A DNA stretch of 42,074 bases from Galactobacter sp. (GCF_022712295.1 NZ_JALAGT010000049.1:1-42074); one strand, 5' to 3'. Counted from the stretch's first letter, positions 11,587 through 19,259 are shown. The notes: generated by a model from the sequence alone, not told the origin. Numbers and translations: made by a program.

Positions 11587-11618
11587 GTTGGGAATTCCCA
11601 ACCGACAAGCGCTAAAAT
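11587..11618 (+). promoter_or_regulatory. smpB promoter region with 16-bp palindrome
   Basis: TAAAAT at 11613-11618 is a good -10. TTGGGA at 11588-11593 could serve as -35 with a long 19-bp spacer. The -35 lies inside a perfect 16-bp palindrome, GTTGGGAATTCCCAAC (11587-11602), three bases after the M23 stop codon. It may be an operator or a short terminator stem. Confidence 0.45.
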
Positions 11619-11695
11619 GGTGACTTCCGCGCCCAGCAACGGGCGTCGGCACCGCTGACAGCGGTGGAGCACCAGTAGACGAGGGGGACACGGCC

Positions 11696-12199
11696 ATGGC
11701 CAAGACCAAGAAGAAAAAGGTCGACGACCCACGGAACCTCGTTGTTGCCACGAACCGTAAGGCGCGCCACGACTACACCATCCTGGACACCTGGGAGGCC
11801 GGCATGGTCCTCACCGGTACCGAGGTGAAGTCGCTGCGTGAGGGGAAGTCCTCCCTGGTGGACGGCTTCTGCCAGTTCTACCGTGACGAGCTCTACGTGG
11901 AGCAGATCTACATCCCCGAATACCTGAACGGCTCCTGGACCAACCACGCCGCCCGGCGTCGTCGCAAGCTCTTGCTTCATCGTGACGAACTCGCCAAGAT
12001 CCAGCGGAAGGTGGACGAGGCCGGTCTGACGATCATCCCGTTGCGGCTGTACTTCAAGGAAGGCCGCGCCAAGCTGGAGATCGCGTTGGCCCGTGGTAAC
12101 CGGGAATACGACAAGCGTCATGCGTTGCGAGCCAAACAGGACAACCGTGAGGCCCAGCGGGCCATGCGTGCTGCCAACCGGCGCGGCGGCATCTCCTGA
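11696..12199 (+). CDS. smpB: SsrA-binding protein SmpB
   Basis: A 167-residue RNA-binding protein that delivers tmRNA to stalled ribosomes. Recognisable family blocks are NRKARHDYTILDTWEAGMVL, TGTEVKSLREGKSSL, RRRRKLLLHRDE and YDKRHALRAKQDNREAQRAM. The basic C-terminal tail that enters the mRNA channel is present. GAGGGGG precedes the ATG. The tmRNA gene lies 157 bp downstream on the same strand, the usual actinobacterial arrangement. Confidence 0.97.
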   Translation: MAKTKKKKVDDPRNLVVATNRKARHDYTILDTWEAGMVLTGTEVKSLREGKSSLVDGFCQFYRDELYVEQIYIPEYLNGSWTNHAARRRRKLLLHRDELAKIQRKVDEAGLTIIPLRLYFKEGRAKLEIALARGNREYDKRHALRAKQDNREAQRAMRAANRRGGIS

Positions 12200-12356
12200 G
12201 TCCGTATCCGAGGCACCGCTGAACGTGTCTTCCGGAGAGGACGGGCTGCGGGAATGAACTGCCCATGAAGTGCGTTAGACTTGATGTATTCCGCGTGAGA
12301 GCGCGGGACGGTTCGACGGGAAGCCTGAAAGGTAGAACGTCGTGACAACCACATAC

Positions 12357-12744
12357 GGGGCCGATCGGTTTCGACGATGCAGTCGTTGATCAGGGGAAGC
12401 GGGCCGAGGATGCAGAGTCATCTCGTCAACGCTCTCTGCAAAACCATAAGTGCCGAATCCAAGCGCACTGACTTCGCTCTCGCTGCCTGATAATCGCAGC
12501 CAGTAGCAGTCCGTCAGACCCAGGATGCTATCGCCTGGGATCCTGACGTCAGCTAGGTAGCCACTGCTTCACCACCCGCGTCACGGGGGTGGTGAGGGAC
12601 ACCCACCGTGACTGTGCCCAGAGATATCCACGAATCGCTCGTTCTGGTGACGGTTCATGGGGCAGAGAAATCTCAATCAGGAATGCGCCCGGAGAAGACC
12701 TGGCATCACAGCATCGGACGCGGGTTCGATTCCCGCCGGCTCCA
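12357..12744 (+). ncRNA. ssrA: Transfer-messenger RNA (tmRNA)
   Basis: The 5' end GGGGCCG (12357-12363) pairs with CGGCTCC (12737-12743) to form the acceptor stem, and the T-arm reads GGGTTCGATTCCC (12722-12734). The genomic 3' end is ACCT, so the CCA tail must be added or completed after transcription. The tag frame runs from GCC at 12452 to TGA at 12488-12490 and encodes AESKRTDFALAA, a typical actinobacterial degradation tag with an unusual second residue. The tag TGA is followed directly by TAA. A possible promoter is the TAGACT at 12276-12281, which would imply a processed 5' leader, but this is weak. Confidence 0.95.
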
Positions 12745-12750
12745 CCTGTC

Positions 12751-12786
12751 AGACCCCCCGTCGATCCTCGGATCGACGGGGGGTCT
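12751..12786 (+). terminator. 16-bp hairpin after ssrA
   Basis: Perfect inverted repeat 12751-12766 / 12771-12786 with a CTCG loop, starting six bases after the tmRNA 3' end and followed by TGTC. It is very GC-rich and lacks a real T-tract. Confidence 0.85.
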
Positions 12787-12926
12787 TGTCGTGTCCGCAA
12801 GGTTGGCCTCCGTGGCGTGTTCGGTTTGTGCGCCCTGGCAAATCCACGTAGCTTCTTTGATGAGCACTAACACCGATACGTATTCAGGCGCCCGCCCGAG
12901 AGCGGCTCTGACGGAACAGGAGCATC

Positions 12927-13385
12927 ATGACCACCCCCAACGGCTGGCAGGGACAGAACAACCCGGCCCATCCCCAGCAGGCGCCCTCCTCGGCCTCTGC
13001 GCACCACCCGGCGGGTCCGGCGGGGTACGGCGCTCCTGCACCCGGCCAGGGCGCTCCTGGAGCTCCTCAAGGGTACGGGCAGCCCGGAGCCCAGTACGCG
13101 CAGCCCAAGCCCAAGGCTCCTGCCGACACCGCCAAGATCTTCAACCTGGCCGGGCTGATCGCCCTTGGCGTGGCTCTGGTCCTGGTGATCCTCGGGCTGA
13201 TCTTCACCCTGACGGGCACCAGCTCCCACTCGGAAGAGGACTACGACCAGACCTACGTCGAGGTCAAGAAGCTCTACTACGTCGGCCAGACGTTCCTGTC
13301 CACCGGTATCGGAGTCGCTGTGGTCGGCGCCGCGGCGTACGTGGGCAGCCTCATCCAGGGTCTGACGGCACAGCTGAAGAAGTAA
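12927..13385 (+). CDS. Small Pro/Gly/Gln-rich two-helix membrane protein
   Basis: 152 residues, function not recognised. Residues 1-65 are a low-complexity Pro/Gly/Ala/Gln region (GYGAPAPGQGAPGAPQGYGQ) expected to be disordered in the cytoplasm. A first membrane helix lies around residues 75-98 (LIALGVALVLVILGLIFTL), a short acidic loop follows (SHSEEDYDQTY), and a second helix is near 124-144. AGGAG at 12918-12922 supports the ATG. Such proline-rich tails are common in actinobacterial membrane proteins. It is monocistronic, between the ssrA terminator and its own hairpin. The 140 bp upstream show no clear promoter. Confidence 0.8.
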   Translation: MTTPNGWQGQNNPAHPQQAPSSASAHHPAGPAGYGAPAPGQGAPGAPQGYGQPGAQYAQPKPKAPADTAKIFNLAGLIALGVALVLVILGLIFTLTGTSSHSEEDYDQTYVEVKKLYYVGQTFLSTGIGVAVVGAAAYVGSLIQGLTAQLKK

Positions 13386-13401
13386 CCGGCTCCACACGTA
13401 T

Positions 13402-13447
13402 CGACGGCGGGGCACCATGACTCGAAGGTCGTGGTGCCCCGCCGTCG
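13402..13447. terminator. Bidirectional hairpin between convergent genes
   Basis: Arms 13402-13421 and 13428-13447 form 20 bp with a single G-T wobble and a 6-nt loop. It lies 17 bp after the + strand membrane-protein gene and 40 bp after the end of the minus-strand hisN-like gene, so it can serve both. Confidence 0.8.
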
Positions 13448-13486
13448 TCGTGTCCGGGGAAGGCAGCGGAGCAGCGCCGAAGGAGA

Positions 13487-14305
13487 TCAGCGGGGGATCG
13501 GCGTGGGCGTCGGCTCGTCGTCCAAGGTCCCGAGGACGGAGAGCACCTCGTCATGCAGCAGGGAGTTGGTGGCCAGTGCGTTGCCTCCGAACGGCCCGTC
13601 CTCGCCCTGCAAGGAGGTGAAGCGGCCGCCGGCCTCCGTCACCAGGGGAACCAGTGCGGCCATGTCGTAGAGGTTCAGCTCGGGCTCCGTCGCGATGTCC
13701 ACGGCCCCTTCTGCCAGCAGCGTGTAGGAGAAGAAGTCCCCGTAGCCGCGGGAGCGCCAGATGCGGTCCTGAAGGTTCAGCATCCCGTCGAGATGACCGT
13801 TCTCCCGCCACCCGGTCAGTGAGGAATAGGAGAGTGAGGCATCCTCGAGCCGGGAGACCTTGGAGACCCGGAGGCGGCGGGACTGTGCCAGGGAACGGCC
13901 CACATAGGCCCCCTGATCCTTGGCGGCCCACCATCGCCGGTTGAGCGCCGGTGCGGAGACCATGCCGACCACGACCTCGCCCTCCTCCACCAGGCCGATC
14001 AGGGTGGCCCACACGGGGACGCCACGGACGAAGTTCTTGGTCCCGTCGATGGGATCGATGATCCAGGTACGGTCGCTGTGCCCGGAGGTGCCGAATTCCT
14101 CGCCGTAGACGGCATCGCGCGGGCGGGCGCGTCCCAGGTGCCCACGGATGGATTCCTCGGCGCGTTTGTCGGCATCGGTGACAGGCGTCAGATCGGGTTT
14201 GGTCTCCACGACCAGGTCGGAGGAGTGGAAGCGGCGCAGCGTCACCTCGTCGACGGCTTCCGCCATGAGATGGGCCAGGTGCAGATCGTCGGAATGGCTC
14301 GCCAT
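13487..14305 (-). CDS. hisN: Inositol-monophosphatase-family histidinol-phosphatase
   Basis: About 272 residues of the FIG superfamily of Mg2+-dependent phosphatases. The metal-site motif WIIDPIDGTKNFVRG is complete, a conserved Glu occurs in YGEEFG, and the second motif appears as LNLYDMAALVPLVTEAGG. In actinobacteria this subfamily next to rsgA and aroA is usually the histidinol-phosphatase HisN, the penultimate step of histidine synthesis; that assignment rests on neighbourhood and family resemblance. The start at 14305 has GGGA upstream; 14314 is an in-frame alternative just before the rsgA stop. It is the last gene of a four-gene minus-strand operon. Confidence 0.85.
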   Translation of the reverse strand: MASHSDDLHLAHLMAEAVDEVTLRRFHSSDLVVETKPDLTPVTDADKRAEESIRGHLGRARPRDAVYGEEFGTSGHSDRTWIIDPIDGTKNFVRGVPVWATLIGLVEEGEVVVGMVSAPALNRRWWAAKDQGAYVGRSLAQSRRLRVSKVSRLEDASLSYSSLTGWRENGHLDGMLNLQDRIWRSRGYGDFFSYTLLAEGAVDIATEPELNLYDMAALVPLVTEAGGRFTSLQGEDGPFGGNALATNSLLHDEVLSVLGTLDDEPTPTPIPR

Positions 14306-14315
14306 GGATCCCATG

Positions 14316-15389
14316 CTAGTGGTTGCCGAGTTCCTTCTCCGCCTGGGTGTCGTCCTGTCGTGATGCCAGCAACCGGCGGAGGGACTCCAGCCGGGCCGCA
14401 CCGAAAACGCCCGCATGCCCGGAAGCGACCCAACCGTCCAACGCGCACCCGGGCGAGTCCTCGGCATGGGTGCATCCTCGCGGGCAGTCAGCAGTGGCAT
14501 CCACCAGGTCCTCGAAGGCGTTCACCACGCCCTCGGGAGGCACATGGGCCAACCCGAAGGAGCGCACACCAGGTGTGTCCACGATCCAGCTTCCTGGATT
14601 TGCACCCGGCAGCTTCAGGGCGATCGCGGAGGAGGAGGTGTGCCGCCCGCGTCCCGTGACCGCGTTGACGTGACCCGTGGCGCGGCCCGCACCGGTCAGG
14701 GCATTGACCATGGTGGATTTGCCCACCCCGGAGTGGCCGAGGAGGGCGGAGATGTGGCCGTCCAGTTCGCTGCGCAAGGCTTCGACGGCCTCGGACGAGA
14801 GCGCCGGATTCTCCACGTTCTCGTCGTCGGAGCGGGAGACGATCACACGTGAGACCAACGGCGTGTAGCACCGCACCAACTCGGAGGGCTCACGCAGGTC
14901 CGCCTTGGTGATCACCAGGACGGGGGTGATCCCGGCATCGTGAGCCGCAACGAGCGCACGGTCGATGAATCCGGTGCGGGGTTCGGGATCGGCCGCCGCG
15001 ACCACGATGACCAGTCTGTCAGCATTGGCCACCACAACGCGTTCCACCTCGTCGGTGTCATCGGCACTGCGCCGCAGGAGGGTGGAACGATCCTGGATCC
15101 GCACGATCCGGGCCAAGGACCCCTGCGCCCCTGAGGTGTCTCCGACCATGCCCACGAGGTCACCGGGCACGATGGCCTGGCGCCGCAATTCGCGGGCACG
15201 CATGGCCTGCACCGTGCGCTCACCGGCATCACCCTCGTTCACCACGCTCTGATAACGCCCGCGATCCACGCCGATGACTCTGGCGAGCACGGCGTTCTCG
15301 TGTTTGGGTCGGTCCTTGCTGCGCGGCTTGGAACCACGCTTGTTGGGCCGGATCCTGACGTCGGACTCGTCGTACTCGCGACGGCTCAC
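14316..15389 (-). CDS. rsgA: Ribosome small-subunit-dependent GTPase A
   Basis: About 357 residues. A circularly permuted GTPase that checks late 30S subunit maturation. An OB-fold precedes the GTPase domain. The motif order is G4 (VITKADL), then G1 (GHSGVGKSTMVNAL), then G3 (DTPGVRSFGL), which proves the permutation. The C-terminal zinc knuckle is CPRGCTHAEDSPGC. The GTG start at 15389 overlaps the aroA stop (GTGA) and has AGGAGA upstream inside aroA. The long frame continuing further upstream is only an overlap with aroA in another frame. Confidence 0.95.
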   Translation of the reverse strand: MSRREYDESDVRIRPNKRGSKPRSKDRPKHENAVLARVIGVDRGRYQSVVNEGDAGERTVQAMRARELRRQAIVPGDLVGMVGDTSGAQGSLARIVRIQDRSTLLRRSADDTDEVERVVVANADRLVIVVAAADPEPRTGFIDRALVAAHDAGITPVLVITKADLREPSELVRCYTPLVSRVIVSRSDDENVENPALSSEAVEALRSELDGHISALLGHSGVGKSTMVNALTGAGRATGHVNAVTGRGRHTSSSAIALKLPGANPGSWIVDTPGVRSFGLAHVPPEGVVNAFEDLVDATADCPRGCTHAEDSPGCALDGWVASGHAGVFGAARLESLRRLLASRQDDTQAEKELGNH

Positions 15390-16729
15390 GCGACGTCTCC
15401 TGTCGGCGTGCCTGCTGTGGCGAGCATCCGCTCCCACATGTGGACGAAATCCGGCATGGTCTTGGAGGTGGTGGCCACGTCCCGAACCGAGACGCCTGGG
15501 ATCCTCAGCCCCACCATGGCTCCGGCGGTGGCCATGCGGTGGTCCTCGTAGCTCTCCCAGACCGCGCCGTGCGCGGTTGCGGCGCCCGGGGTGATCTCCA
15601 GGCCGTCCTCGAGCTCTCGTGCCTGGATCCCCACGCGGGCCAGTTCGGCGACGAGGGCGGCCAACCGGTCGGTCTCGTGGCCCCTGAGGTGGGCTATGCC
15701 CGTCAGCCGACTGGGGCCGTCGGCCAGAGCGCACAGCGCGGCCAGGGTCGGCGCGAGTTCGCCGGTATCGGCGAACTCGCCGCCGGCGATGCCGCCGTCA
15801 CCGCTGACCTGCAACGAGCCGTCGGGCAGGCGTTGAACCCGCGCGCCCATGCGCGGTAACAACTCCTCCCAGAGCGCACCGATCTGGGTGGTGGTGGCGG
15901 GCCAATGCGGGATGCGGACCGAGCCCCCGCAGATCAGCGCCGCCCCGAGGAAGGGGCCGGCGTTGGAGAGATCCGGTTCCACGACGACGCGGCCGGGGGA
16001 GGGAACCCCCGGTTCCACGCGCCACGAGCGATGATCGGGGGCGGCCGAGGCCGTGATGCCCGCCGCGCGCAGTACGTCGAGGCTCATCCCGATGTGCTGG
16101 GGGCTGGGTAGTGAGGATCCCGTGTGGCGCAGCGTGAGTCCATGGGGGAGCAGGGGCGCAGCCAACAACAGCGCAGAGACGAACTGGCTGGATCCGGAGG
16201 CATCGATGCTGACCTCGCCGCCCACGACCGCCTCGTTACCGGTGACCGTGAACGGGAGGAAGCCTTCCTCACCGCCGTCCACGTGGGCGCCCAAGGCGCG
16301 CAGCGCCTGCAGGACGGGACCCACCGGCCGACGACGCGCGGCGGCATCGCCGTCGAAGGTCACCGGGCGGCGCTGAAGCGCCGCGAGGACGGGGACGAAG
16401 CGCATGACGGTGCCGGCCAGCCCGGTATCGATGCTGACCGGGTCGGAGCCGGCTTCCGGGCCCAACGGCAGCGGTGAGACCGTCCAGACGGGGCTGCCGT
16501 CCCGAGTGCTCTCGGTGATGCCGGATCCCAGTCCGGTCAGGGCGCGCTGCATCAGGCGTGAGTCCCGGGAGTCCAGGGGCGCCACGACCTCCACGGGATC
16601 CCGCGCCAACGCCGCCACCAAGAGGTGCCGATTGGTCAGCGACTTGGAACCGGGAATGGCCACGGTGGCATCGAGCGGTCCTGGGGAGACCGGCGCGGGC
16701 CACGGGTCGGGGACGGGCACTCGGCTCAT
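15386..16729 (-). CDS. aroA: 3-phosphoshikimate 1-carboxyvinyltransferase (EPSP synthase)
   Basis: 447 residues; joins shikimate-3-phosphate and phosphoenolpyruvate in chorismate synthesis. Signature blocks are IPGSKSLTNRHLLVAALA near the N-terminus, SGSSQFVSALLLAAPLL in the middle and EDHRMATAGAMVGLR near the end. The ATG overlaps the stop of the upstream doxX-like gene by 4 bp, and the stop overlaps the rsgA start, so it is tightly coupled on both sides. The aroA-rsgA-hisN order beside sigR-rsrA is conserved in many actinobacteria. Confidence 0.97.
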   Translation of the reverse strand: MSRVPVPDPWPAPVSPGPLDATVAIPGSKSLTNRHLLVAALARDPVEVVAPLDSRDSRLMQRALTGLGSGITESTRDGSPVWTVSPLPLGPEAGSDPVSIDTGLAGTVMRFVPVLAALQRRPVTFDGDAAARRRPVGPVLQALRALGAHVDGGEEGFLPFTVTGNEAVVGGEVSIDASGSSQFVSALLLAAPLLPHGLTLRHTGSSLPSPQHIGMSLDVLRAAGITASAAPDHRSWRVEPGVPSPGRVVVEPDLSNAGPFLGAALICGGSVRIPHWPATTTQIGALWEELLPRMGARVQRLPDGSLQVSGDGGIAGGEFADTGELAPTLAALCALADGPSRLTGIAHLRGHETDRLAALVAELARVGIQARELEDGLEITPGAATAHGAVWESYEDHRMATAGAMVGLRIPGVSVRDVATTSKTMPDFVHMWERMLATAGTPTGDVA

Positions 16730-17247
16730 GCGTCCTGGGAGGAGTCCGCGGCGCTCTTGACGGCCTTGGCCGCACGCGCCTCGGCCCGATCGGCCCGACG
16801 CTGCGCCCGTTTGGTGGCCTTGGCTGCGTTCGCCTTCACGGCCTTGATCTTGTTGCGGGAGCCGCCGTCGACGCTGGCCACGAGGGCGCCGCCCACCAGC
16901 CCTGCCCGGGTCACGGCCGTGGTCACGAGATTCCCCTGCGTCTTGGCCGCGGAGAGGTCCCCGGGCAAGGTGGCCGCCTGAGTCGCAACGATCAGCGCCG
17001 CGGAGAGACGTGGGGCCTTGCCCAGGGCCAGTAGGAGGGAGGCGCCGGCCTCGACGCCACCCACCGTGCGCGTGAAGAGTTCCGGACGATCCGCGAGGGC
17101 CCGCAGTGCCGGGAAACGGCGCGCAAGCCGTTCCAGCTGTGGGCGCAACGACGCGGCGGTGGCGCCGGGAGTGCGGAGCCGGGACACGGCGTCTGCCACG
17201 AAGGGTGCGGCCAGGAGCGGACGGGCGATGGTACGGATCGGCGACAT
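16726..17247 (-). CDS. DoxX-family membrane protein
   Basis: About 173 residues. It begins MSPIRTIARPLLAAPFVADA, the usual opening of actinobacterial DoxX-like proteins beside aroA. Hydrophobic segments occur near residues 5-20, 75-90 (GASLLLALGKAPRLSAALIV) and 125-140. The last ~45 residues are a Lys/Ala/Arg-rich tail (KAVKANAAKATKRAQRRADR). GGAGGAAA just before the ATG fixes the start. It is the first gene of the minus-strand operon and is divergent from sigR. DoxX proteins in mycobacteria are linked to thiol redox systems, which fits the sigR neighbour, but no enzyme activity is visible here. Confidence 0.8.
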   Translation of the reverse strand: MSPIRTIARPLLAAPFVADAVSRLRTPGATAASLRPQLERLARRFPALRALADRPELFTRTVGGVEAGASLLLALGKAPRLSAALIVATQAATLPGDLSAAKTQGNLVTTAVTRAGLVGGALVASVDGGSRNKIKAVKANAAKATKRAQRRADRAEARAAKAVKSAADSSQDA

Positions 17248-17310
17248 GTTTCCTCCGGATTGATTCGGCGTGTGGACTCCTCCATCATCCCACGCGGTTG
17301 GTGGGCCCGC

Positions 17311-17337
17311 GGAATATCCGCGGCGCAAGGAAACGTT
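17311..17337 (+). promoter_or_regulatory. SigR-type (autoregulatory) promoter of sigR
   Basis: GGAAT at 17311-17315 and GTT at 17335-17337 match the -35 GGAAT and -10 GTT of SigR/SigH promoters with a 19-bp gap counted from GGAAT. Transcription would start around 17345, just upstream of the 17359 start. The -35 is embedded in an inverted repeat, CCGCGGA-ATA-TCCGCGG (17307-17323). Confidence 0.65.
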
Positions 17338-17358
17338 GTACCGAATGTGGAAGCGACC

Positions 17359-18051
17359 ATGACCCCCGTGCAGACGCACGTAGACTCGGCCGGGATGAGT
17401 ACCTCAGAGACCCCTCCGGTGGACGTCGCCACGGAGACCGAGGAAGAACGACGCTCCCGTTTCGAACGGGATGCCCTGCAATACGTTGACCAGTTGTACT
17501 CGGCCGCGTTGCGGATGGCCCGCCATCCCTCAGACGCCGAGGACCTGGTGCAGGAGGCCTACGCCAAGGCGTACGCGTCCTTCCACCAGTACAAGCCGGG
17601 GACCAACCTGAAGGCGTGGCTGTACCGGATCCTGACCAACACCTACATCAACCTGTACCGGAAGCGCCAGCGTGAGCCCAAACGCTCGGGGACGGAACAG
17701 GTCGAGGACTGGCAGCTGAGTCAGGCCATAGACCACCACGACCCGGGTTTGCGCTCTGCGGAGGCGCAGGCGTTGGATCATCTGCCCGATTCGGACGTCA
17801 AACACGCTCTGCAAGCGATCCCGGAGGACTTCCGGCTGGCCGTGTACTTCGTGGACATCGAGGGTTTCCCGTACAAGGAGGCAGCGGAGATCCTCGAGGT
17901 GCCGATCGGCACCGTGATGTCGCGGCTGCACCGCGGGCGCAAGCAATTGCGGGAACTGCTGAGCGACTACGCCGCGGAGCGCGGCGTCGACGTCGGGGCG
18001 GCAGCGAAGAAACGGGCACAGAAAACCAAGACCAAGGACGCAGGAAAATGA
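17359..18051 (+). CDS. sigR: ECF sigma factor SigR/SigH (thiol-oxidative stress)
   Basis: About 230 residues from ATG 17359. Region 2 is visible as LYSAALRMARHPSDAEDLVQ and KPGTNLKAWLYRILTNTYIN. Region 4 is EGFPYKEAAEILEVPIGTVM followed by SRLHRGRKQLRELL. It redirects RNA polymerase to disulphide-stress genes and is held inactive by RsrA, encoded immediately downstream with a 4-bp overlap. GGAAG at 17349-17353 supports the 17359 start; ATG 17395 would remove 12 residues. The frame stays open further upstream, to 17260, recalling the longer SigR' form of Streptomyces coelicolor. The C-terminus has a basic tail (AAAKKRAQKTKTKDAGK). Confidence 0.93.
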   Translation: MTPVQTHVDSAGMSTSETPPVDVATETEEERRSRFERDALQYVDQLYSAALRMARHPSDAEDLVQEAYAKAYASFHQYKPGTNLKAWLYRILTNTYINLYRKRQREPKRSGTEQVEDWQLSQAIDHHDPGLRSAEAQALDHLPDSDVKHALQAIPEDFRLAVYFVDIEGFPYKEAAEILEVPIGTVMSRLHRGRKQLRELLSDYAAERGVDVGAAAKKRAQKTKTKDAGK

Positions 18052-18344
18052 ATCACGCGACAGCATCCGCTGAAGGAGACGAACTCGAACGCTGTGGGAG
18101 TTCGGCCGATCCCGACACCAGGATGGAGCGGATCCATGACTACCTCAACGGTGCGCTGAGCTGGGAAGAGCTGCTGCAGCTGCAGGAGCACCTCGCCGAG
18201 TGCCCGGAATGCGCTCAGCAGTACGACCTCGAGTGCATCATCCGCTCCGTGGTGGCCCGCTCCTGCCATGAAGCCGCGCCCGCCGCCTTGCACGCCCGCA
18301 TCAAGGTCCGGATCGAGGAGATTCGCGTCAGCGAGGGGCACTGA
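18048..18344 (+). CDS. rsrA: Zinc-containing redox-sensing anti-sigma factor
   Basis: 98 residues. The ZAS motif H-x3-C-x2-C is intact as H48-LAE-C52-PE-C55, with an additional N-terminal Cys16 corresponding to the fourth zinc/thiol position of RsrA. Extra cysteines are Cys63 and Cys73. In reducing conditions the protein binds SigR; disulphide formation releases zinc and the sigma factor. ATG overlaps the sigR TGA. The gene ends 7 bp before a strong hairpin. Confidence 0.95.
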   Translation: MNHATASAEGDELERCGSSADPDTRMERIHDYLNGALSWEELLQLQEHLAECPECAQQYDLECIIRSVVARSCHEAAPAALHARIKVRIEEIRVSEGH

Positions 18345-18350
18345 GACATG

Positions 18351-18395
18351 ACAAGGGCCGACGGCGTGTGGTGACCACACGCCGTCGGCCCTTGT
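18351..18395. terminator. 21-bp perfect hairpin between rsrA and the bL37 gene
   Basis: Arms 18351-18371 and 18375-18395 are exact complements around a TGA loop. On the + strand the right arm ends CTTGTT. It lies between convergent genes and can terminate both sigR-rsrA and the minus-strand bL37 transcript. Confidence 0.85.
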
Positions 18396-18424
18396 TCCGG
18401 GCGTCCGACAAGGACGCTCGACGA

Positions 18425-18499
18425 TCAGGCGTTGGGACGCTTGCCGTGGTTGGCGCCGCCGTGCTTACGGCTGCGACGCTTGCGTGCGCGCTTGCTCAT
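18425..18499 (-). CDS. 24-residue ribosomal protein bL37 (AURKAIP1/COX24-like)
   Basis: The minus strand encodes MSKRARKRRSRKHGGANHGK followed by RPNA and a stop. The sequence is almost entirely Arg, Lys, Gly, His and Asn. This is the actinobacterial AURKAIP1/COX24-domain peptide identified as a small large-subunit protein (bL37) in mycobacterial ribosomes. AGGAG lies 7-8 nt before the ATG. It is convergent with rsrA, as in other actinobacteria. Automated gene finders often miss it because of its length. Confidence 0.88.
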   Translation of the reverse strand: MSKRARKRRSRKHGGANHGKRPNA

Positions 18500-18586
18500 G
18501 GTGCTTCTCCTTCGCTTCAGTCGGATTCTCGTGCGGGGTCACTACGCCGGTCACGGCGGGCGGACACCCGAGGTCAACTCATCCAT

Positions 18587-18605
18587 TCTCCCACGAGGCG
18601 GGAGA
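18587..18605 (-). terminator. Weak hairpin after the SGNH-like gene
   Basis: TCTCCC (18587-18592) and GGGAGA (18600-18605) with a 7-nt loop, 17 bp beyond the minus-strand gene that stops at 18622. Only six base pairs and no T-tract, so termination is uncertain. Confidence 0.3.
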
Positions 18606-18621
18606 CCTGAGGAAACCGGGG

Positions 18622-19224
18622 TCATTCCTCCGGTTCGGTGATCCCCAGCCAGGGGTACCAGCCGCGGTGAAGAACCAGCCACGCGATCAAGCCGTGTCCC
18701 TGCTGGGACGGCACCCCTCGGTGCGCGGCCAGGTCGGCACGGAACTGCTCATGGCCCTCGAGCGGCGTGAACGTGTCCACGTAGAAATGGTTGCGACGGG
18801 TGGTGACGTCCCCGAAGGCCGTGGACAGCTGGCTGATGCGTTTGTTGCGTTCCGGGTCCAGGGTGGGCGGCGGGCCCACCACGAAGGCGGAGAGGCTCAG
18901 TTGCGTCGCGGCATCGAGGATGTTGGCCAGGTTGAGGCGTGAGCGAGCGGTGGAGACCCCGTGCTCCTCATCGGCCGTGGACAGTGCCACGACCACTCGG
19001 TTGGCCCCGTCCGGATCGAAGCGTTGCTGGGCCTCGCCCAACCAGCGCCCGGCCAATTCCTCGGTGGTCTCCTTGGGCGAGGCCAGAACGTAGGGCTCCA
19101 GCTGCACCTGGTCGCTCGGGGTGCGTGCCAGCACGCGACCGAACCATCCGAGGCCGCGCGGGTCCCCGTGACCGGCCAAGAGTTCGTCGCCGATGGCAAC
19201 AAGACGCAGGGAACGGGTATCCAC
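18622..19224 (-). CDS. SGNH/GDSL-hydrolase-fold protein with altered nucleophile motif
   Basis: 200 residues. The layout is SGNH-like: block I near residue 12 (VAIGDELLAGHGDPRGLGW), a middle beta strand with VVVALSTADEEHG, block III-like VVGPPPTLDPERNKR, and a C-terminal GHGLIAWLVLHR where the catalytic His would lie. In canonical GDSL hydrolases block I is GDS with the nucleophilic Ser; here it is GDE, so ordinary esterase chemistry is doubtful. The GTG at 19224 follows an AGGAAG. It is downstream of kgd but separated from it by a hairpin. Confidence 0.7.
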   Translation of the reverse strand: MDTRSLRLVAIGDELLAGHGDPRGLGWFGRVLARTPSDQVQLEPYVLASPKETTEELAGRWLGEAQQRFDPDGANRVVVALSTADEEHGVSTARSRLNLANILDAATQLSLSAFVVGPPPTLDPERNKRISQLSTAFGDVTTRRNHFYVDTFTPLEGHEQFRADLAAHRGVPSQQGHGLIAWLVLHRGWYPWLGITEPEE

Positions 19225-19259
19225 GGTTCAGGCTTCCTTCACGGGTTGGGGGCTATGCG

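Noticed and set aside
9973..11751. 592-codon minus-strand frame opposite the M23 gene
   Set aside because: Antisense shadow with repetitive Leu/Arg/Gly content; the plus strand encodes a complete secreted M23 peptidase.
17260..17358. Start of sigR at 17260 as the main start codon
   Set aside because: The frame is open there, but it lies upstream of the SigR-type promoter and has no good ribosome site; it is kept only as a possible minor longer form.
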